The notes: generated by a model from the letters alone, not told the origin. 64,000 nt of DNA from Gemmatimonadota bacterium (GCA_016704465.1 JADJAD010000013.1:248001-312000); one strand, 5' to 3'. Positions 51,189-60,838 are shown, counted from the stretch's first letter. Made by a program: numbers and translations.

Positions 51189-52424
51189 ATGACCGTCATC
51201 TCACTCGACGCCCTGCAAACCGTCGCGCTGGCCGCCGTCGTCCTGTTCGCCGGCTACGCGATTCGCAAGCGTGTCTCGGTGCTCGATCGCTTCAACATTC
51301 CCGCGCCGGTCGTCGGCGGGTTTCTTTTTGCCGCCATCGCGCTGGCCCTGCGCATGGGCGGCGTGCTCGCCTTCGAATTCAACACCGCCATGCAGTCGCC
51401 CCTGATGGTGATGTTCTTCACGAGCATCGGACTCGGCGCGTCGCTGGGATTGCTCAAGGTGGGCGGGCCGCAGGTCATGATCTTCTGGATCCTCGCCAGC
51501 GCACTGGCCGCGGTGCAGAACGGCGTCGGGGTCGCGCTCGCCAAGCTGCTCGGGGTCAATCCGCTGCTCGGCCTGATCACCGGCTCGATCACCATGACCG
51601 GTGGACACGGCACGGGAGCGGCCTTCGGCAAGCTGCTGGAGGACCAGTACGCCTTTCCCGGGGCGGTGACGCTGGCGGTGGCCGCGGCCACGTTCGGGCT
51701 GGTGTTCGGCGGCTTGATCGGCGGGCCGGTGGGGACTGCCCTCATCGGGCGCGACCGGCTGACGCCGAGCAGCGGCGCGAGCGGGCCGACGGGGCTGGAG
51801 CAAGCCGCGCTCGAACATGCGGCGCTCGACGAGGAGATCGACACCGAGCCTGCCGGAGAGGCGGCCACCGCGTACACGCTGCTCCAGACGCTGACGATCA
51901 TCCTCGTGGCGATGTGGGCCGGCGGGCTGCTCAGCACCTGGCTGGGGCAGTTCGTCACCCTGCCGGGATACATCGGTGCGATGCTGTGCGCGGCCGTCAT
52001 CCGCAACGTGGCCGACGCCTCGAAGCGCCTGCGCATTGCGTCGCGCACGGTCGACGATCTCGGGACGATCGCGCTGTCGCTCTTCCTCTCCATGGCGCTG
52101 ATGTCGCTCAAGCTCTGGGAGCTGCTCGACCTGGCACTGCCGATGTTCGTGATCCTGATGGTGCAGGTTGCGCTGATGGCCGCCTTCGCCTACTACGTCA
52201 CCTATCGCGTCATGGGGCGCGACTACGACGCAGCCGTCATGGCGGGAGGACATTGCGGCTTCGGACTCGGCGCCACGCCGAACGCGGTGGCGAACATGAC
52301 GGCGCTCACCGAGCGCTTCGGTGCCGCGCCACGCGCCTTCCTCGTGCTCCCGATGGTCGGGGCGTTCTTCATCGACTTCAGCAACGCCCTCATCATCACC
52401 GCCTACATCAACCTAGTGCGATGA
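51189..52424 (+). CDS. gltS: Sodium/glutamate symporter
   Basis: 411 residues from ATG 51189; the longer open frame upstream is a shadow of the LVIVD gene. About ten membrane helices in two inverted halves. The family re-entrant loop motifs GSITMTGGHGTGAAFG and AGGHCGFGLGATPNAVANM are present. It imports glutamate with Na+. It is convergent with the second amidohydrolase gene, overlapping by 12-17 bases. Confidence 0.93.
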   Translation: MTVISLDALQTVALAAVVLFAGYAIRKRVSVLDRFNIPAPVVGGFLFAAIALALRMGGVLAFEFNTAMQSPLMVMFFTSIGLGASLGLLKVGGPQVMIFWILASALAAVQNGVGVALAKLLGVNPLLGLITGSITMTGGHGTGAAFGKLLEDQYAFPGAVTLAVAAATFGLVFGGLIGGPVGTALIGRDRLTPSSGASGPTGLEQAALEHAALDEEIDTEPAGEAATAYTLLQTLTIILVAMWAGGLLSTWLGQFVTLPGYIGAMLCAAVIRNVADASKRLRIASRTVDDLGTIALSLFLSMALMSLKLWELLDLALPMFVILMVQVALMAAFAYYVTYRVMGRDYDAAVMAGGHCGFGLGATPNAVANMTALTERFGAAPRAFLVLPMVGAFFIDFSNALIITAYINLVR

Positions 52425-54183
52425 GTCCGTGGCACCGGTGCGGGAGAACGGGGCGGCCGCGTGCACCACGCGACCGCCCACCAGCGTCAGCAGCGCCTTG
52501 ACGTCCTTGATAGCGCGCCGGCGCGATGGCGAAGAGGTCCTGGTCCAGCACGACCAGGTCGGCGAGCATGCCGGGCTTGAGCTGCCCCTTGATCGCCTCC
52601 TCGCCGGCAGCCCAGGCGTTGTTCACGGTGTAGGCGCGCAGCGACGTCTCGAGATCGAGCCGCTCCTGTGGAAACCACCCCGCCGCCGGCTGTCCATCGA
52701 TTGTCTGTCTGGTGACAGCGGCGTACAGGATCTTCATGGGGTCGGCGGTATACCACGACGCGTTGGTCCCCGGCCAGTCGGAGCCGAAGGTGAGCATGAC
52801 GCCGGCGTCGTGCAGTGTGCGGAACGCGTAGGCCCAGCGCGAGCGCTCGCCGATGCGCTCCTCCATCCAGCGCATGTCGTCGATGGCATGGTAGGGCTGC
52901 ACCTCGGCGATGATGCCCAGCCGAGCGTAGCGCTTCGCCACCTCGGCGTTGCGCAGGACCTGCGAGTGGATGATGCGGTAGCGACGCTCGCGCGGCGGGT
53001 TCTCCCGCATCACCTGCTCATACAGCGTGAGCAAGGTGTCGATCGCCTGGTCGCCGATGGCGTGCACCTGCGGCCAGAGACCGGCACGATCGGCCCCGCG
53101 AAGGTTGCCGAGCATGTTGCCCGCCGGTTCCATTCCCGATCCCGGTCCGCTGGTGGCGGCGGTGTTGGTCGAGTCCCGCCACTCGCCGCGCTTGCCGGAG
53201 TGCAGTTGCGGCTCGTAGAACCGGGCGGTCGAGTTCCCCTGGATGCCGTCGACGAAGCCCTTGAGTCCACCGATCCGCAGCCATTCGTCGCCGAAGCCGT
53301 GCGGGATGCCGACCGCCGTGAGTTCATCCCACTTGTCGAGCGTCGGTCGCGCATAGATCCGAACCGTCAGCTCGCCGCGCGCCTTGAGCGCGTGGTAGAC
53401 GGGGAGCTGTTCGGGCGGGGTGATGTCGTGGATCCCGGTGACGCCCATCTCGTTCAAGTGCGCGATGGCCACGCGCGCCTCGCGCAGGCGCTGCTCGAAA
53501 CTCTTGGGGGGGATCGCGACGCGCACACGACGCAGTGCCTCGCCGTTCACCCTCCCCGTGGCGGCCCCGTTCACGCACTCCAGCCCCTCGATCGCCTCAG
53601 CGCAGGTCAGCCGCGCCGCGGCCAGCGCCGCCGAGTTGGCCAGGAACGCCGAACGATCCCAGCGCTGCAGCAGGAGCGGAGTGTCGCGCGTGACCGAGTC
53701 CACGATGTCACGGGTGGGGGAGAACCGCGCGCGGCTGGGCGCGGCACCGGCCGGACCGGCGCTCCCCGCATTCCAATCCTCGTACGCGCCCCAGTCGCCG
53801 CCGGTGATCCAGGCGTCTTGCGGCAGGCGCTCGCGGGCCGCCTTGACCCTGGCCGCGAAAGCGACTGGCTCCGCCACGTCGAGCAGGTTCACCCCGAGCA
53901 GGAGCGCCCCGGCCTGGTTGAAGTGCGTGTGGTTGTCGATGAAGCCCGGGGTGGCGAAGCGTCCCCCGAGGTCGATCACGCGCGTGTTGGCGCCCCGATG
54001 TCGTGCGACGTCGGCGTTGGACCCCACCGTGAGGAGCCGCCCATCGCGAATCGCGACGGCCTGTGCCCAGGGCGTGCCGCGGTCGCCGGTCCAGATCCGG
54101 CCGCCGGTCACGAGCAGGTCCGCCTCTTGGCTGGCGAGCAGTCCAGGGGCGACGAGAAGGAGAACAGCGACCAGGAAGCGCAT
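52408..54183 (-). CDS. YtcJ-like amidohydrolase with an apparent frameshift near the C-terminus
   Basis: 591 residues as read from ATG 54183. Signal peptide (MRFLVAVLLLVAPGLLASQ). Amidohydrolase_3 motifs: PGFIDNHTHFNQAG, ITGGDWGAYEDW, LKGFVDGIQGN, HAIGDQAIDTLL, FGSDWPGTNA. It resembles the protein at 2454. After DLFAIAPAR the last 33 residues do not fit the family. Dropping one base at about 52512 gives IKDVKALLTLVGGRVVHA and a stop at 52413-52415, which aligns with the paralogue's IREARVVRTVVGGKTVF. Hence the true end is probably 52413. Confidence 0.87.
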   Translation of the reverse strand: MRFLVAVLLLVAPGLLASQEADLLVTGGRIWTGDRGTPWAQAVAIRDGRLLTVGSNADVARHRGANTRVIDLGGRFATPGFIDNHTHFNQAGALLLGVNLLDVAEPVAFAARVKAARERLPQDAWITGGDWGAYEDWNAGSAGPAGAAPSRARFSPTRDIVDSVTRDTPLLLQRWDRSAFLANSAALAAARLTCAEAIEGLECVNGAATGRVNGEALRRVRVAIPPKSFEQRLREARVAIAHLNEMGVTGIHDITPPEQLPVYHALKARGELTVRIYARPTLDKWDELTAVGIPHGFGDEWLRIGGLKGFVDGIQGNSTARFYEPQLHSGKRGEWRDSTNTAATSGPGSGMEPAGNMLGNLRGADRAGLWPQVHAIGDQAIDTLLTLYEQVMRENPPRERRYRIIHSQVLRNAEVAKRYARLGIIAEVQPYHAIDDMRWMEERIGERSRWAYAFRTLHDAGVMLTFGSDWPGTNASWYTADPMKILYAAVTRQTIDGQPAAGWFPQERLDLETSLRAYTVNNAWAAGEEAIKGQLKPGMLADLVVLDQDLFAIAPARYQGRQGAADAGGRSRGARGRPVLPHRCHGLIALG

Positions 54184-54361
54184 GGCGGATCGGGGTGAAT
54201 GGTGCGGTATTGTGTCCATTCCCTCAGAAATGCGACAGGGCGCCCTGTTGCTTCGCGCGACATGCGCGTCCGCGCCGCATTGCTCGCGGCGTCGCCCGGA
54301 CCCTTTGGGGGTTCCAGACGTAGACAAGGCACCGCTATTCCACCCGCTCGAATCCCAGCTG

Positions 54362-56122
54362 ATGCGTCGTTTCGCCCCGTTTGCCGTTCTCGCCACGTTC
54401 GTCCTCCCTGCCGCGGCGACCTCGCAGGTCTTGCAGGTACGCCCGGTCACCCCCGAAGCGGCCGCCCCGCTCGTGGGGGTTCTGCGCGACAAGCAGGCCC
54501 GGTTCGAGGCGATCCGGCGCACCAACCTGCCACGACTCAACCTGCGTGGAGGTGGTGCGGGGCGGTGCGACGAACAAGTGGGTCGGTTCTGCTACTGGTA
54601 TGACGAACGCGACCCCGGCGCTCCCGAGGAGCCGTCCACGATAGCCGAGGCGCGCAATACGCTCGTGTCGATGCTCGACTCGGCGTATGCCGAGTTCCCG
54701 GATGATCGTTGGACCTCGGGCCAGCTCGTGCGCTACATGACCGAAAGTGGGCGCACCAGCGATGCGGTGCGCGCCGCCGACCGATGTCAGGTTGGGGGAT
54801 GGTGGTGCCCGGCGCTGCAGGGATTCGCCTTGCACGAGGCAGGGCGTTTCGCCAGTGCCGACAGCGCGTGGGACCGCGCGCTGGCGCTCATGAACGAGGC
54901 GCAGCGCTGCGAGTGGCGCGACCTCAAGCTCGTGCTCGACTTCCAGCTGTTGCGCGACTATCGCGAGTCCGACTGCGCCCGTCGCGAGACACTCGAGCGG
55001 CGCGTCTGGTGGCTGGCACAGCCGATGCTCTCGCTGCAAGGCAACGACGCGCGCTCGGAATTCCTCTCCCGCCGCCTGTATACCGTCTTTGTTGAGGACG
55101 CGCCGTCGGTGTATGCGATGGGCTTCGACGACGACGAACGTGAGCTCCTTCTGCGATACGGCTGGCCGCGGGCCTGGTCGCAGCACGAGGTGTACGTCCA
55201 GGGGCGCGGCTCGCAGCGCGTCATCACGGGTCACGAACCGTCCCCTGCCCCGCCGATGCTCCCGGTGGCGGCGACCGTGCGCAACCCGGCGCTGAGCGAC
55301 TCGTTAGGATGGCGCGGCAAGGGGCTGCCCGGGGTGCGCGCCCGCTACGCCCCCGAGGTGGCGCGGCGCCTGCTTCCGCTCATGCACCAGTCGGCCATCT
55401 TTCGGCGCGGCGACTCGGCAATGGTCGTCATGGCCTACGACGCCCGCGGCGACAAGGCGCTCGCCGCCGCCGCCGAATCGGGGGAGCTGACGGCGGCACT
55501 GGTCCTGACGAAGGGCGAGGAGGCGGACGCCACCATCGTGCGGCTCCCGACCCCGGGCGTGCAGGGAACGATCACGGCGCGCACGTCGTGGGGCCCGATG
55601 CTCATGAGCGCCGAGGTGGCGACACGCAAGGCGAAGACCCTGGCACGGGCGCGCTACGGCATGCGCGCCAGCGACAGCCCGGGGTCGCGGGTGAGCATCT
55701 CCGACCTGCTCCTGTTCGAGCCCTACGACGGAATGCCGCGCACACTCGAGGACGTGCTCCCGCACGCCAGTGCGTCGCAGGTCATGCGGGAGGGGAGCAA
55801 GGTCGGGATCTACTGGGAGACGTACAACACGAATCCTGGCGGTGAGGGCATCCAGGTCGCCATCACGGTCGCCCCCGAGGAACAGGAGAGCGGCGGCTGG
55901 CTGCAGCGGGGACTCACCGCCCTCAAGCTGGTCCGTGAGGCGCAACCCGTGTCCGTCGGCCTGAGCGATGTCTCGACGCGCGGGCTGGGGTACACGCCGC
56001 GCGCGGTCGTCGTCGACCTCGCCACGCTCAAGCCGGGGCGGTACCTCATGCAGTTGGAGATCACCGCCGAAGGGACCATTCCGGTGCGAGGGGAGCGCGT
56101 GCTGATGGTGCGGGGGCGATAG
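54362..56122 (+). CDS. Large secreted protein of unknown function
   Basis: 586 residues from ATG 54362; the frame is open upstream but that part is a shadow of the amidohydrolase gene. Signal peptide (FAPFAVLATFVLPAAATSQ). The first 260 mature residues contain helix-rich, TPR-like stretches with several Cys (CDEQVGRFCYWYDERDPG, ALHEAGRFASADSAWDRAL). The second half is beta-rich (AMVVMAYDARGDKALAAAAE, VAITVAPEEQESGGWL, GRYLMQLEITAEGTIPVRG). I do not recognise a family; it may be a two-domain envelope protein. Confidence 0.8.
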   Translation: MRRFAPFAVLATFVLPAAATSQVLQVRPVTPEAAAPLVGVLRDKQARFEAIRRTNLPRLNLRGGGAGRCDEQVGRFCYWYDERDPGAPEEPSTIAEARNTLVSMLDSAYAEFPDDRWTSGQLVRYMTESGRTSDAVRAADRCQVGGWWCPALQGFALHEAGRFASADSAWDRALALMNEAQRCEWRDLKLVLDFQLLRDYRESDCARRETLERRVWWLAQPMLSLQGNDARSEFLSRRLYTVFVEDAPSVYAMGFDDDERELLLRYGWPRAWSQHEVYVQGRGSQRVITGHEPSPAPPMLPVAATVRNPALSDSLGWRGKGLPGVRARYAPEVARRLLPLMHQSAIFRRGDSAMVVMAYDARGDKALAAAAESGELTAALVLTKGEEADATIVRLPTPGVQGTITARTSWGPMLMSAEVATRKAKTLARARYGMRASDSPGSRVSISDLLLFEPYDGMPRTLEDVLPHASASQVMREGSKVGIYWETYNTNPGGEGIQVAITVAPEEQESGGWLQRGLTALKLVREAQPVSVGLSDVSTRGLGYTPRAVVVDLATLKPGRYLMQLEITAEGTIPVRGERVLMVRGR

Positions 56123-56151
56123 CTTTCGCGCTCCCCTGCCAGCCGACGGTC

Positions 56152-57147
56152 ATGAGCACTCCCGATTCGCCGCACGACCTTCCCACCTTTGCCGACATCG
56201 AGGACGCCGCCCGCCACATCGCGGCCGCGTGCATCGTAACCCCGCTGCTCGAGTCGGCGGTGATCAACGCGCGTGTGGGTGGTCGCGTGCTGGTGAAGGC
56301 CGAGGGGCTGCAACGCACCGGCTCGTTCAAGATGCGCGGCGCCTACAACCGGATGCGACTCCTGAGCGCGGACGAGCTGGCGCGCGGGGTAGTGGCCTAC
56401 TCGTCGGGCAACCACGGGCAGGCCGTGGCCGCGACAGCGCGCCTACTGGGCACCACGGCCACCGTCGTGATGCCCGCCGACGCGCCGCGCACCAAGGCCG
56501 ACAAGACACGCGCGTTAGGCGCGGAGGTGGTCTTCTACGATCGCCAGCGCGACGACCGCGTGGCCATCGGCCGTCGGCTGGCCGAGGAGCGCGGGTTGAC
56601 GATGGTCCCCCCGTTCGAGAATCGCTTCGTCATGGCCGGCGCGGGGACGGTCGCGCTCGAGACCGTGCGCCAGGCCGAGGCGATGGGGGCATCGATCGAC
56701 GTCCTGATCGCCTGCTGTTCCGGCGGCGGGCTGGCAGCGGGATGCGGATTGGTCATGCGCGCCCTCGTCCCGCACGGCGAGATGTTCGCGGCCGAACCCG
56801 TCGGCTTCGACGACACGGCGCGCTCGCTCGCCGCCGGGCATCGCGTGAGCAATGCACCAGGGGCCATCTCGATCTGCGACAGCGTACTCGCCCCCACGCC
56901 GGGTGAGCTGACCTTCGAGATCAATCGCGAGCACCTGACGGGCGCGCTGTCGGTGACCGACGACGAGGTGATCGAGGCCATGCGCACGGCCTTTCGTGAC
57001 CTCGGGCTGGTCGCCGAGCCGGGGGGGTCCGTGGCGCTGGCCGCCGTGCTGGCCGGTCGCCTTCCACTGGAGGGGCGCACCGTCGCTGTCACCCTGAGCG
57101 GGAGCAACATCGACCTGGCATCGGCGCTGCGCTGGATGGGGGCGTAG
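56152..57147 (+). CDS. PLP-dependent threonine/serine dehydratase-like enzyme
   Basis: 331 residues, lacking the C-terminal ACT domain of IlvA and so like catabolic threonine dehydratase, serine racemase or hydroxy-aspartate dehydratase. PLP Lys in RTGSFKMRGAYNRM (about residue 61), substrate loop SSGNHGQAVA, and glycine loop CCSGGGLAAG. It deaminates threonine or serine to 2-ketoacids. A CGTTAGGC word is in the coding sequence. Confidence 0.92.
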   Translation: MSTPDSPHDLPTFADIEDAARHIAAACIVTPLLESAVINARVGGRVLVKAEGLQRTGSFKMRGAYNRMRLLSADELARGVVAYSSGNHGQAVAATARLLGTTATVVMPADAPRTKADKTRALGAEVVFYDRQRDDRVAIGRRLAEERGLTMVPPFENRFVMAGAGTVALETVRQAEAMGASIDVLIACCSGGGLAAGCGLVMRALVPHGEMFAAEPVGFDDTARSLAAGHRVSNAPGAISICDSVLAPTPGELTFEINREHLTGALSVTDDEVIEAMRTAFRDLGLVAEPGGSVALAAVLAGRLPLEGRTVAVTLSGSNIDLASALRWMGA

Positions 57148-57260
57148 CGCGGGCCGGGCGACAGCAGGACGGGTGGGGCGCGCACGCCGTCGCCGCAGGC
57201 GCGCACGCCCGAGCCGCGGGCGCTCACCGAGTGCCTAACGCCACCCCCCAGCGACGGCCG

Positions 57261-58112
57261 TTAGCAGCGCGCCACGACGACGCTGATGTTGTCGCTCCCG
57301 CCGCCGGCGAGCGCCGCGGCCACGAGCGACTCGCACGCCTGCTGCGCGCTGGTGGCATCGCGCAACAATCGGGTCACGTCGTCATTCGGCACGTGCTTGG
57401 TCAGCCCATCGCTGCACAGCAGGAGCAGGTCGCCCGGTTCGAGGTCGATGAGACCGACCGACGGATGGACTTCGGAACTGCCAACCGCGCTGGAGAGCGT
57501 TCGCCCCATCGGCGAGGCCGCCACCTGCGCCTCGGTCATGGCCCCCGACTCGAGCAGGTACTGGCCGTACGTCTGGTCGCGGGTGAGCTGGAAGAGCCGC
57601 CCGCGCCGCAGGTAATAGGCCCGGGTGTCGCCCACATGCACCAGATACGCCCGCGGCGGGACGAGCATGACCAGGGTGAGCGTGGTGGCCGGCGACCACT
57701 CCGCGTCACCGTTCGCGCGCCGCAGGGCGAGGTGCGCCTCTCGGACCGCGGCCTCCATCTGTTCGATGAAGTGCTGCTCTTCGTCAACATCGTACCGCTG
57801 GAAGCAGCCGGTGGCCCGCACGATGTACTCGAGCGACATCCCGACCGCGCTGCGGCTGGCCGCCGCCCCCCCGGCGCGCCCGCCGACACCGTCGGCGACG
57901 ACCATGAGATAGGCGTCACCACCCGGCAGTCGCGGATCGAGTTCCGCGCGCTCGAGGTTGGTCGACGTCACTTCCACGAGCTTGCGCATGCGCGCCACCA
58001 GGAAGTGATCCTGGTTCTCGGTGGGAATCAGCCCGGTATGCGAGAGCCCCGCCACGTCGACCGGGCCAAGGGTCTCTGCATCCTGCGGGCGCGCATTGTC
58101 CGCTGCCGTCAT
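57261..58112 (-). CDS. PP2C-type serine/threonine phosphatase
   Basis: 283 residues from ATG 58112. PPM motifs: SHTGLIPTENQDHFLVA, MVVADGVGGRAGGAAAS, LVHVGDTRAYYLR, LLLCSDGLTKHV and GGSDNISVVV, with the metal-binding Asp residues kept. No membrane helix. It removes phosphate from Ser/Thr, probably countering a Ser/Thr kinase that is not in the window. The gene starts 10 bases after the FAD oxidoreductase gene and may share its transcript. Confidence 0.94.
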   Translation of the reverse strand: MTAADNARPQDAETLGPVDVAGLSHTGLIPTENQDHFLVARMRKLVEVTSTNLERAELDPRLPGGDAYLMVVADGVGGRAGGAAASRSAVGMSLEYIVRATGCFQRYDVDEEQHFIEQMEAAVREAHLALRRANGDAEWSPATTLTLVMLVPPRAYLVHVGDTRAYYLRRGRLFQLTRDQTYGQYLLESGAMTEAQVAASPMGRTLSSAVGSSEVHPSVGLIDLEPGDLLLLCSDGLTKHVPNDDVTRLLRDATSAQQACESLVAAALAGGGSDNISVVVARC

Positions 58113-58122
58113 GGGTCTGCTC

Positions 58123-59580
58123 CTACGCCTCGTTGTCGTCTCCCGGTTCCTTCGGCACTTCGTATTCCGCCGTCGGGAACTGGAACGCCTTGACCAGCGC
58201 CGGGTCGCCCGCGTGACCGAGCACGCGCTGGGCAATGTAGTCCCCCACCACCGGGCCGAACTTGAATCCCTCGGCCTGCCCGACCCCGGCCACCCAGGCG
58301 TTCGACACCTCGGGCAGGTGATCGATGATGAAGTCGCGGTTGATGCTCGACTCGTAGTGGCAGGCGCGAGTCTCGACCAGCGGCGCTTCTGCTAACTTCG
58401 GAAAGCGGGCTTGCACGAAACGCCTCGACCCGTCGACGCGCGTCTGGTTCATCCAGCGCGAGCTGGTGTCGGGGTCGGTCTGGGCCAGGTCGATCGTCGA
58501 GGCGTCGGACGCGCGCGCCGCCGCCTGCTGCGCCTCGTCCGTCGCCCCTGGCGGTCGCGGCGGGGCGATCGCCCCCCGCACCCGGAATCCCTTGAGGTCC
58601 ACCGGGAGGGCAGGCCAGCCCGTCACCCCGGGAAAGTTGTAGCTCGGCATGTTGGGAAAGGTGAAGTGCCGGTCGCCCTCCGGTACGCCGAAGTAGCAGA
58701 CATAGCCTAACGGGATCCGCATCCGGTTCTCGAGGTGCGCGGGGAAGAGCTTGCGCAGCCACGGCCCGCAGGTGAAGACGTAGCTGTCACCACGCACGAT
58801 CGTGCCGTCCTCCAGCACGACGCCCTGCATTTCCCCGTTCACCACCGGTCCGGGACGGGCGCGGCTGATCACCAGCTGCACGCCCTCTCGCTGGGCGATC
58901 GCGGCCACCGCCTGCGTCGCCGCCCGCGCCCGCACGACCCCGGCGTCGGGTTCGGTGATCGCGATCCCGATGTCGCGCGCATCGATCGCCGGCCAGCGCT
59001 TCATCACCTCGGCGCCGTCGATGACCTCGTGCGGGACCCCGTTGGCCTTCCACAGTTCGAGCGTTCGCGTCACGAAGGGTTCTTCCTTCTCGCGGCAGAT
59101 CACGTCGCCGGTCCGGTGGAAGAACCTGGTGCGGAACTCCTGGGCGTACTCGTCGTCGAAATCGCTCCACCGCTGCAGCGCGGTACGGGCCCACGAGGTC
59201 CACAGTTCGCCCGCCGTCGCCCGATCGCCGTACGAGGAGCGAATCCCGCGTGTCTCGTCGCCGCTCGAGGCCTTCGAGTTGCCGGGGCCGTAGGCCTCGA
59301 TCAGCGTGACGCGCGCCCCCCGACGGCGCAGGTTGAGCGACGTCCACCCGCCCCACGCGCCACCACCGATCACGACGATGTGCCCCGAACCTCGCGACAG
59401 GCGGGCGGGAGCGATTCCGCGCGCCGGAGCGACCGCCGGGGTCGCTGTCGCGCAGCCGGTGGCGAGGATCGCCCCGGCGCCGACTCCGGCGACCCGCAGA
59501 AAGTCGCGCCGGTCGATCGGATCCATCTCAGCCACACGCTCGCCGACTGGCGGCGCGGTCAGAGCTTGCTCGTCGGTCAT
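58123..59580 (-). CDS. FAD-dependent oxidoreductase of the sarcosine-oxidase-like (DAO) family, exported
   Basis: 485 residues from ATG 59580. An N-terminal twin-arginine-like segment (DRRDFLRVAGVGAGAILATG) with a lipobox Cys suggests export, perhaps folded. FAD site IVVIGGGAWGGWTSLNLRRR, then YGPGNSKASSGDETRGIRSS and WPAIDARDIGIAITEPDAGV as in monomeric sarcosine/N-methyltryptophan oxidases; C-terminal VETRACHYESSINRDFIID. It oxidises secondary amines or amino acids; the substrate is unknown. Confidence 0.9.
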   Translation of the reverse strand: MTDEQALTAPPVGERVAEMDPIDRRDFLRVAGVGAGAILATGCATATPAVAPARGIAPARLSRGSGHIVVIGGGAWGGWTSLNLRRRGARVTLIEAYGPGNSKASSGDETRGIRSSYGDRATAGELWTSWARTALQRWSDFDDEYAQEFRTRFFHRTGDVICREKEEPFVTRTLELWKANGVPHEVIDGAEVMKRWPAIDARDIGIAITEPDAGVVRARAATQAVAAIAQREGVQLVISRARPGPVVNGEMQGVVLEDGTIVRGDSYVFTCGPWLRKLFPAHLENRMRIPLGYVCYFGVPEGDRHFTFPNMPSYNFPGVTGWPALPVDLKGFRVRGAIAPPRPPGATDEAQQAAARASDASTIDLAQTDPDTSSRWMNQTRVDGSRRFVQARFPKLAEAPLVETRACHYESSINRDFIIDHLPEVSNAWVAGVGQAEGFKFGPVVGDYIAQRVLGHAGDPALVKAFQFPTAEYEVPKEPGDDNEA

Positions 59581-59644
59581 GTCTCGTCGGGAGTCGAAGT
59601 CGGGGGCGAAGATGGACGCCGGACGGCGCGCTCGCAATCGTGCA

Positions 59645-59716
59645 GCTGGCCCGACCGCTGGCCCGACCGCTGACCCGGCCGCTGAGCCGGCCGCTGAGCC
59701 GGCCGCTGACCCGAGG
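59645..59716. repeat. 12-bp tandem repeat between the FAD oxidoreductase and RidA genes
   Basis: Six units of GCTGRSCCGRCC form: two GCTGGCCCGACC, GCTGACCCGGCC, two GCTGAGCCGGCC and GCTGACCCGAGG. It fills part of the divergent region of 281 bases. The frame stays open through it, so it could be mistaken for coding. Confidence 0.93.
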
Positions 59717-59861
59717 GCGGGCGGGGGAGCGGGGCATTGCCAGCGATGCACCGCCGGCGCACGTTGTGGAGCCGGGGAGGCGCAGCAGCGCGCGCGCCGC
59801 ACCGATCGCGATTCCGGCGCCCCACCGACCGGGTCGCTCATCACCCACCCCGAGGATTCCG

Positions 59862-60305
59862 ATGTCTCGTCCCTTGCTCTTCGCCCTGCTCACCCTCTCG
59901 GCCACCCCGCTCCTGGCGCAGGGCTCTCAGCGCCAGCCGGTCGTCCCGAAGGGGATGTCGGTTTCCGCCACCCTCACGCCCGGCATCCGTGTGGGAGACG
60001 TCGTGTACTCCTCCGGCCAGCTCGGTATGCGACGCGACGCGCCCGACGCCACGATCGAGGGCCAGACCACGGTAGCGCTGGAGAACATCAAGGCCGTGTT
60101 CGAGGCCGCCGGCACCAACATGGCACACGCCGCCAAGTGCACCGTCTTCCTCATCGACGTCAAGGACTTCGCCGGGATGAACCAGTCGTATCGCGCCTTC
60201 TTCCCCGATTCGCCCCCGGCGCGCTCGACGATCGCGGTCGCTGCACTGGTGGTCCCGGCAGCCAAGGTCGAGATCGAGTGCATTGCCGCCATGCCGACGA
60301 AGTAG
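59862..60305 (+). CDS. Secreted RidA-family (YjgF/UK114) protein
   Basis: 147 residues from ATG 59862, supported by GAGGA seven bases upstream. A signal peptide (LLFALLTLSATPLLAQ) precedes the RidA domain: GDVVYSSGQLGM, CTVFLIDVKDFAGMNQSYRAF, PARSTIAVAALVVPA with the imine-binding Arg, and VEIECIAAM. Cytosolic RidA hydrolyses reactive enamines or imines; the role of an exported form is not known. The FabZ-like gene follows. Confidence 0.9.
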   Translation: MSRPLLFALLTLSATPLLAQGSQRQPVVPKGMSVSATLTPGIRVGDVVYSSGQLGMRRDAPDATIEGQTTVALENIKAVFEAAGTNMAHAAKCTVFLIDVKDFAGMNQSYRAFFPDSPPARSTIAVAALVVPAAKVEIECIAAMPTK

Positions 60306-60376
60306 CGGCGCGGGACCGTCAGCTGCCCGCCCCGCGTTCGCTGGCGCCGACATCGCCGTTGGCGACCGCGGGACAC

Positions 60377-60811
60377 GTGCTCGAGGGCGATGCCCTCGCC
60401 CAGCTGCTCCCGCAGCGTTACCCGTTTCTCCTGGTCGACCGCATCCAGGTTGTGGAGCCGGGACGGCAGGCGATCGGGAGCAAGCGCGTGACCGCGGGCG
60501 AGTGGTGGTGCGACGGCAGCAATCCGGCGATGGCGACGCTGCCCCACTCCCTCGTGATCGAGGCGCTGGCCCAGACCACCTGTGCCCTGCTGCAGGACCG
60601 GATCGACGCTGCCCGCGGGGGCAGCGCCTACTTCGCCGCTGCCGATCGCGTCCGGTTGCGCCACGCGGCGCGCCCCGGCGAGACCCTGCAGCTGGCGGTG
60701 ACGCTGCGCTCGTGGCGGCGCGGCATCTGCCGGACACACGGCGTGGCCTCGGTGGACGGACGCGTCGTCGCCTCCCGCGACGCTGACCACGATCCTGCGC
60801 GTCGCCCCTGA
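60377..60811 (+). CDS. FabZ-like 3-hydroxyacyl-ACP dehydratase with an apparent frameshift near the end
   Basis: About 144 residues as read from GTG 60377 (TTG 60359 also possible; no ATG in the frame). Hot-dog motifs: LLPQRYPFLLVDRIQVVEPG, GEWWCDGSNPAM, LPHSLVIEALAQTTCALL. The catalytic His of FabZ and the Glu in IEALAQ are plausible here. The frame ends in ASRDADHDPARRP, unlike the family. Removing one C in 60774-60776 gives ASATLTTILRVAPE and a stop at 60840-60842, overlapping the GTG of the next gene. Confidence 0.75.
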   Translation: MLEGDALAQLLPQRYPFLLVDRIQVVEPGRQAIGSKRVTAGEWWCDGSNPAMATLPHSLVIEALAQTTCALLQDRIDAARGGSAYFAAADRVRLRHAARPGETLQLAVTLRSWRRGICRTHGVASVDGRVVASRDADHDPARRP

Positions 60812-60838
60812 GCGCCCCGTCCCTGCGTCGAGGTCCAG

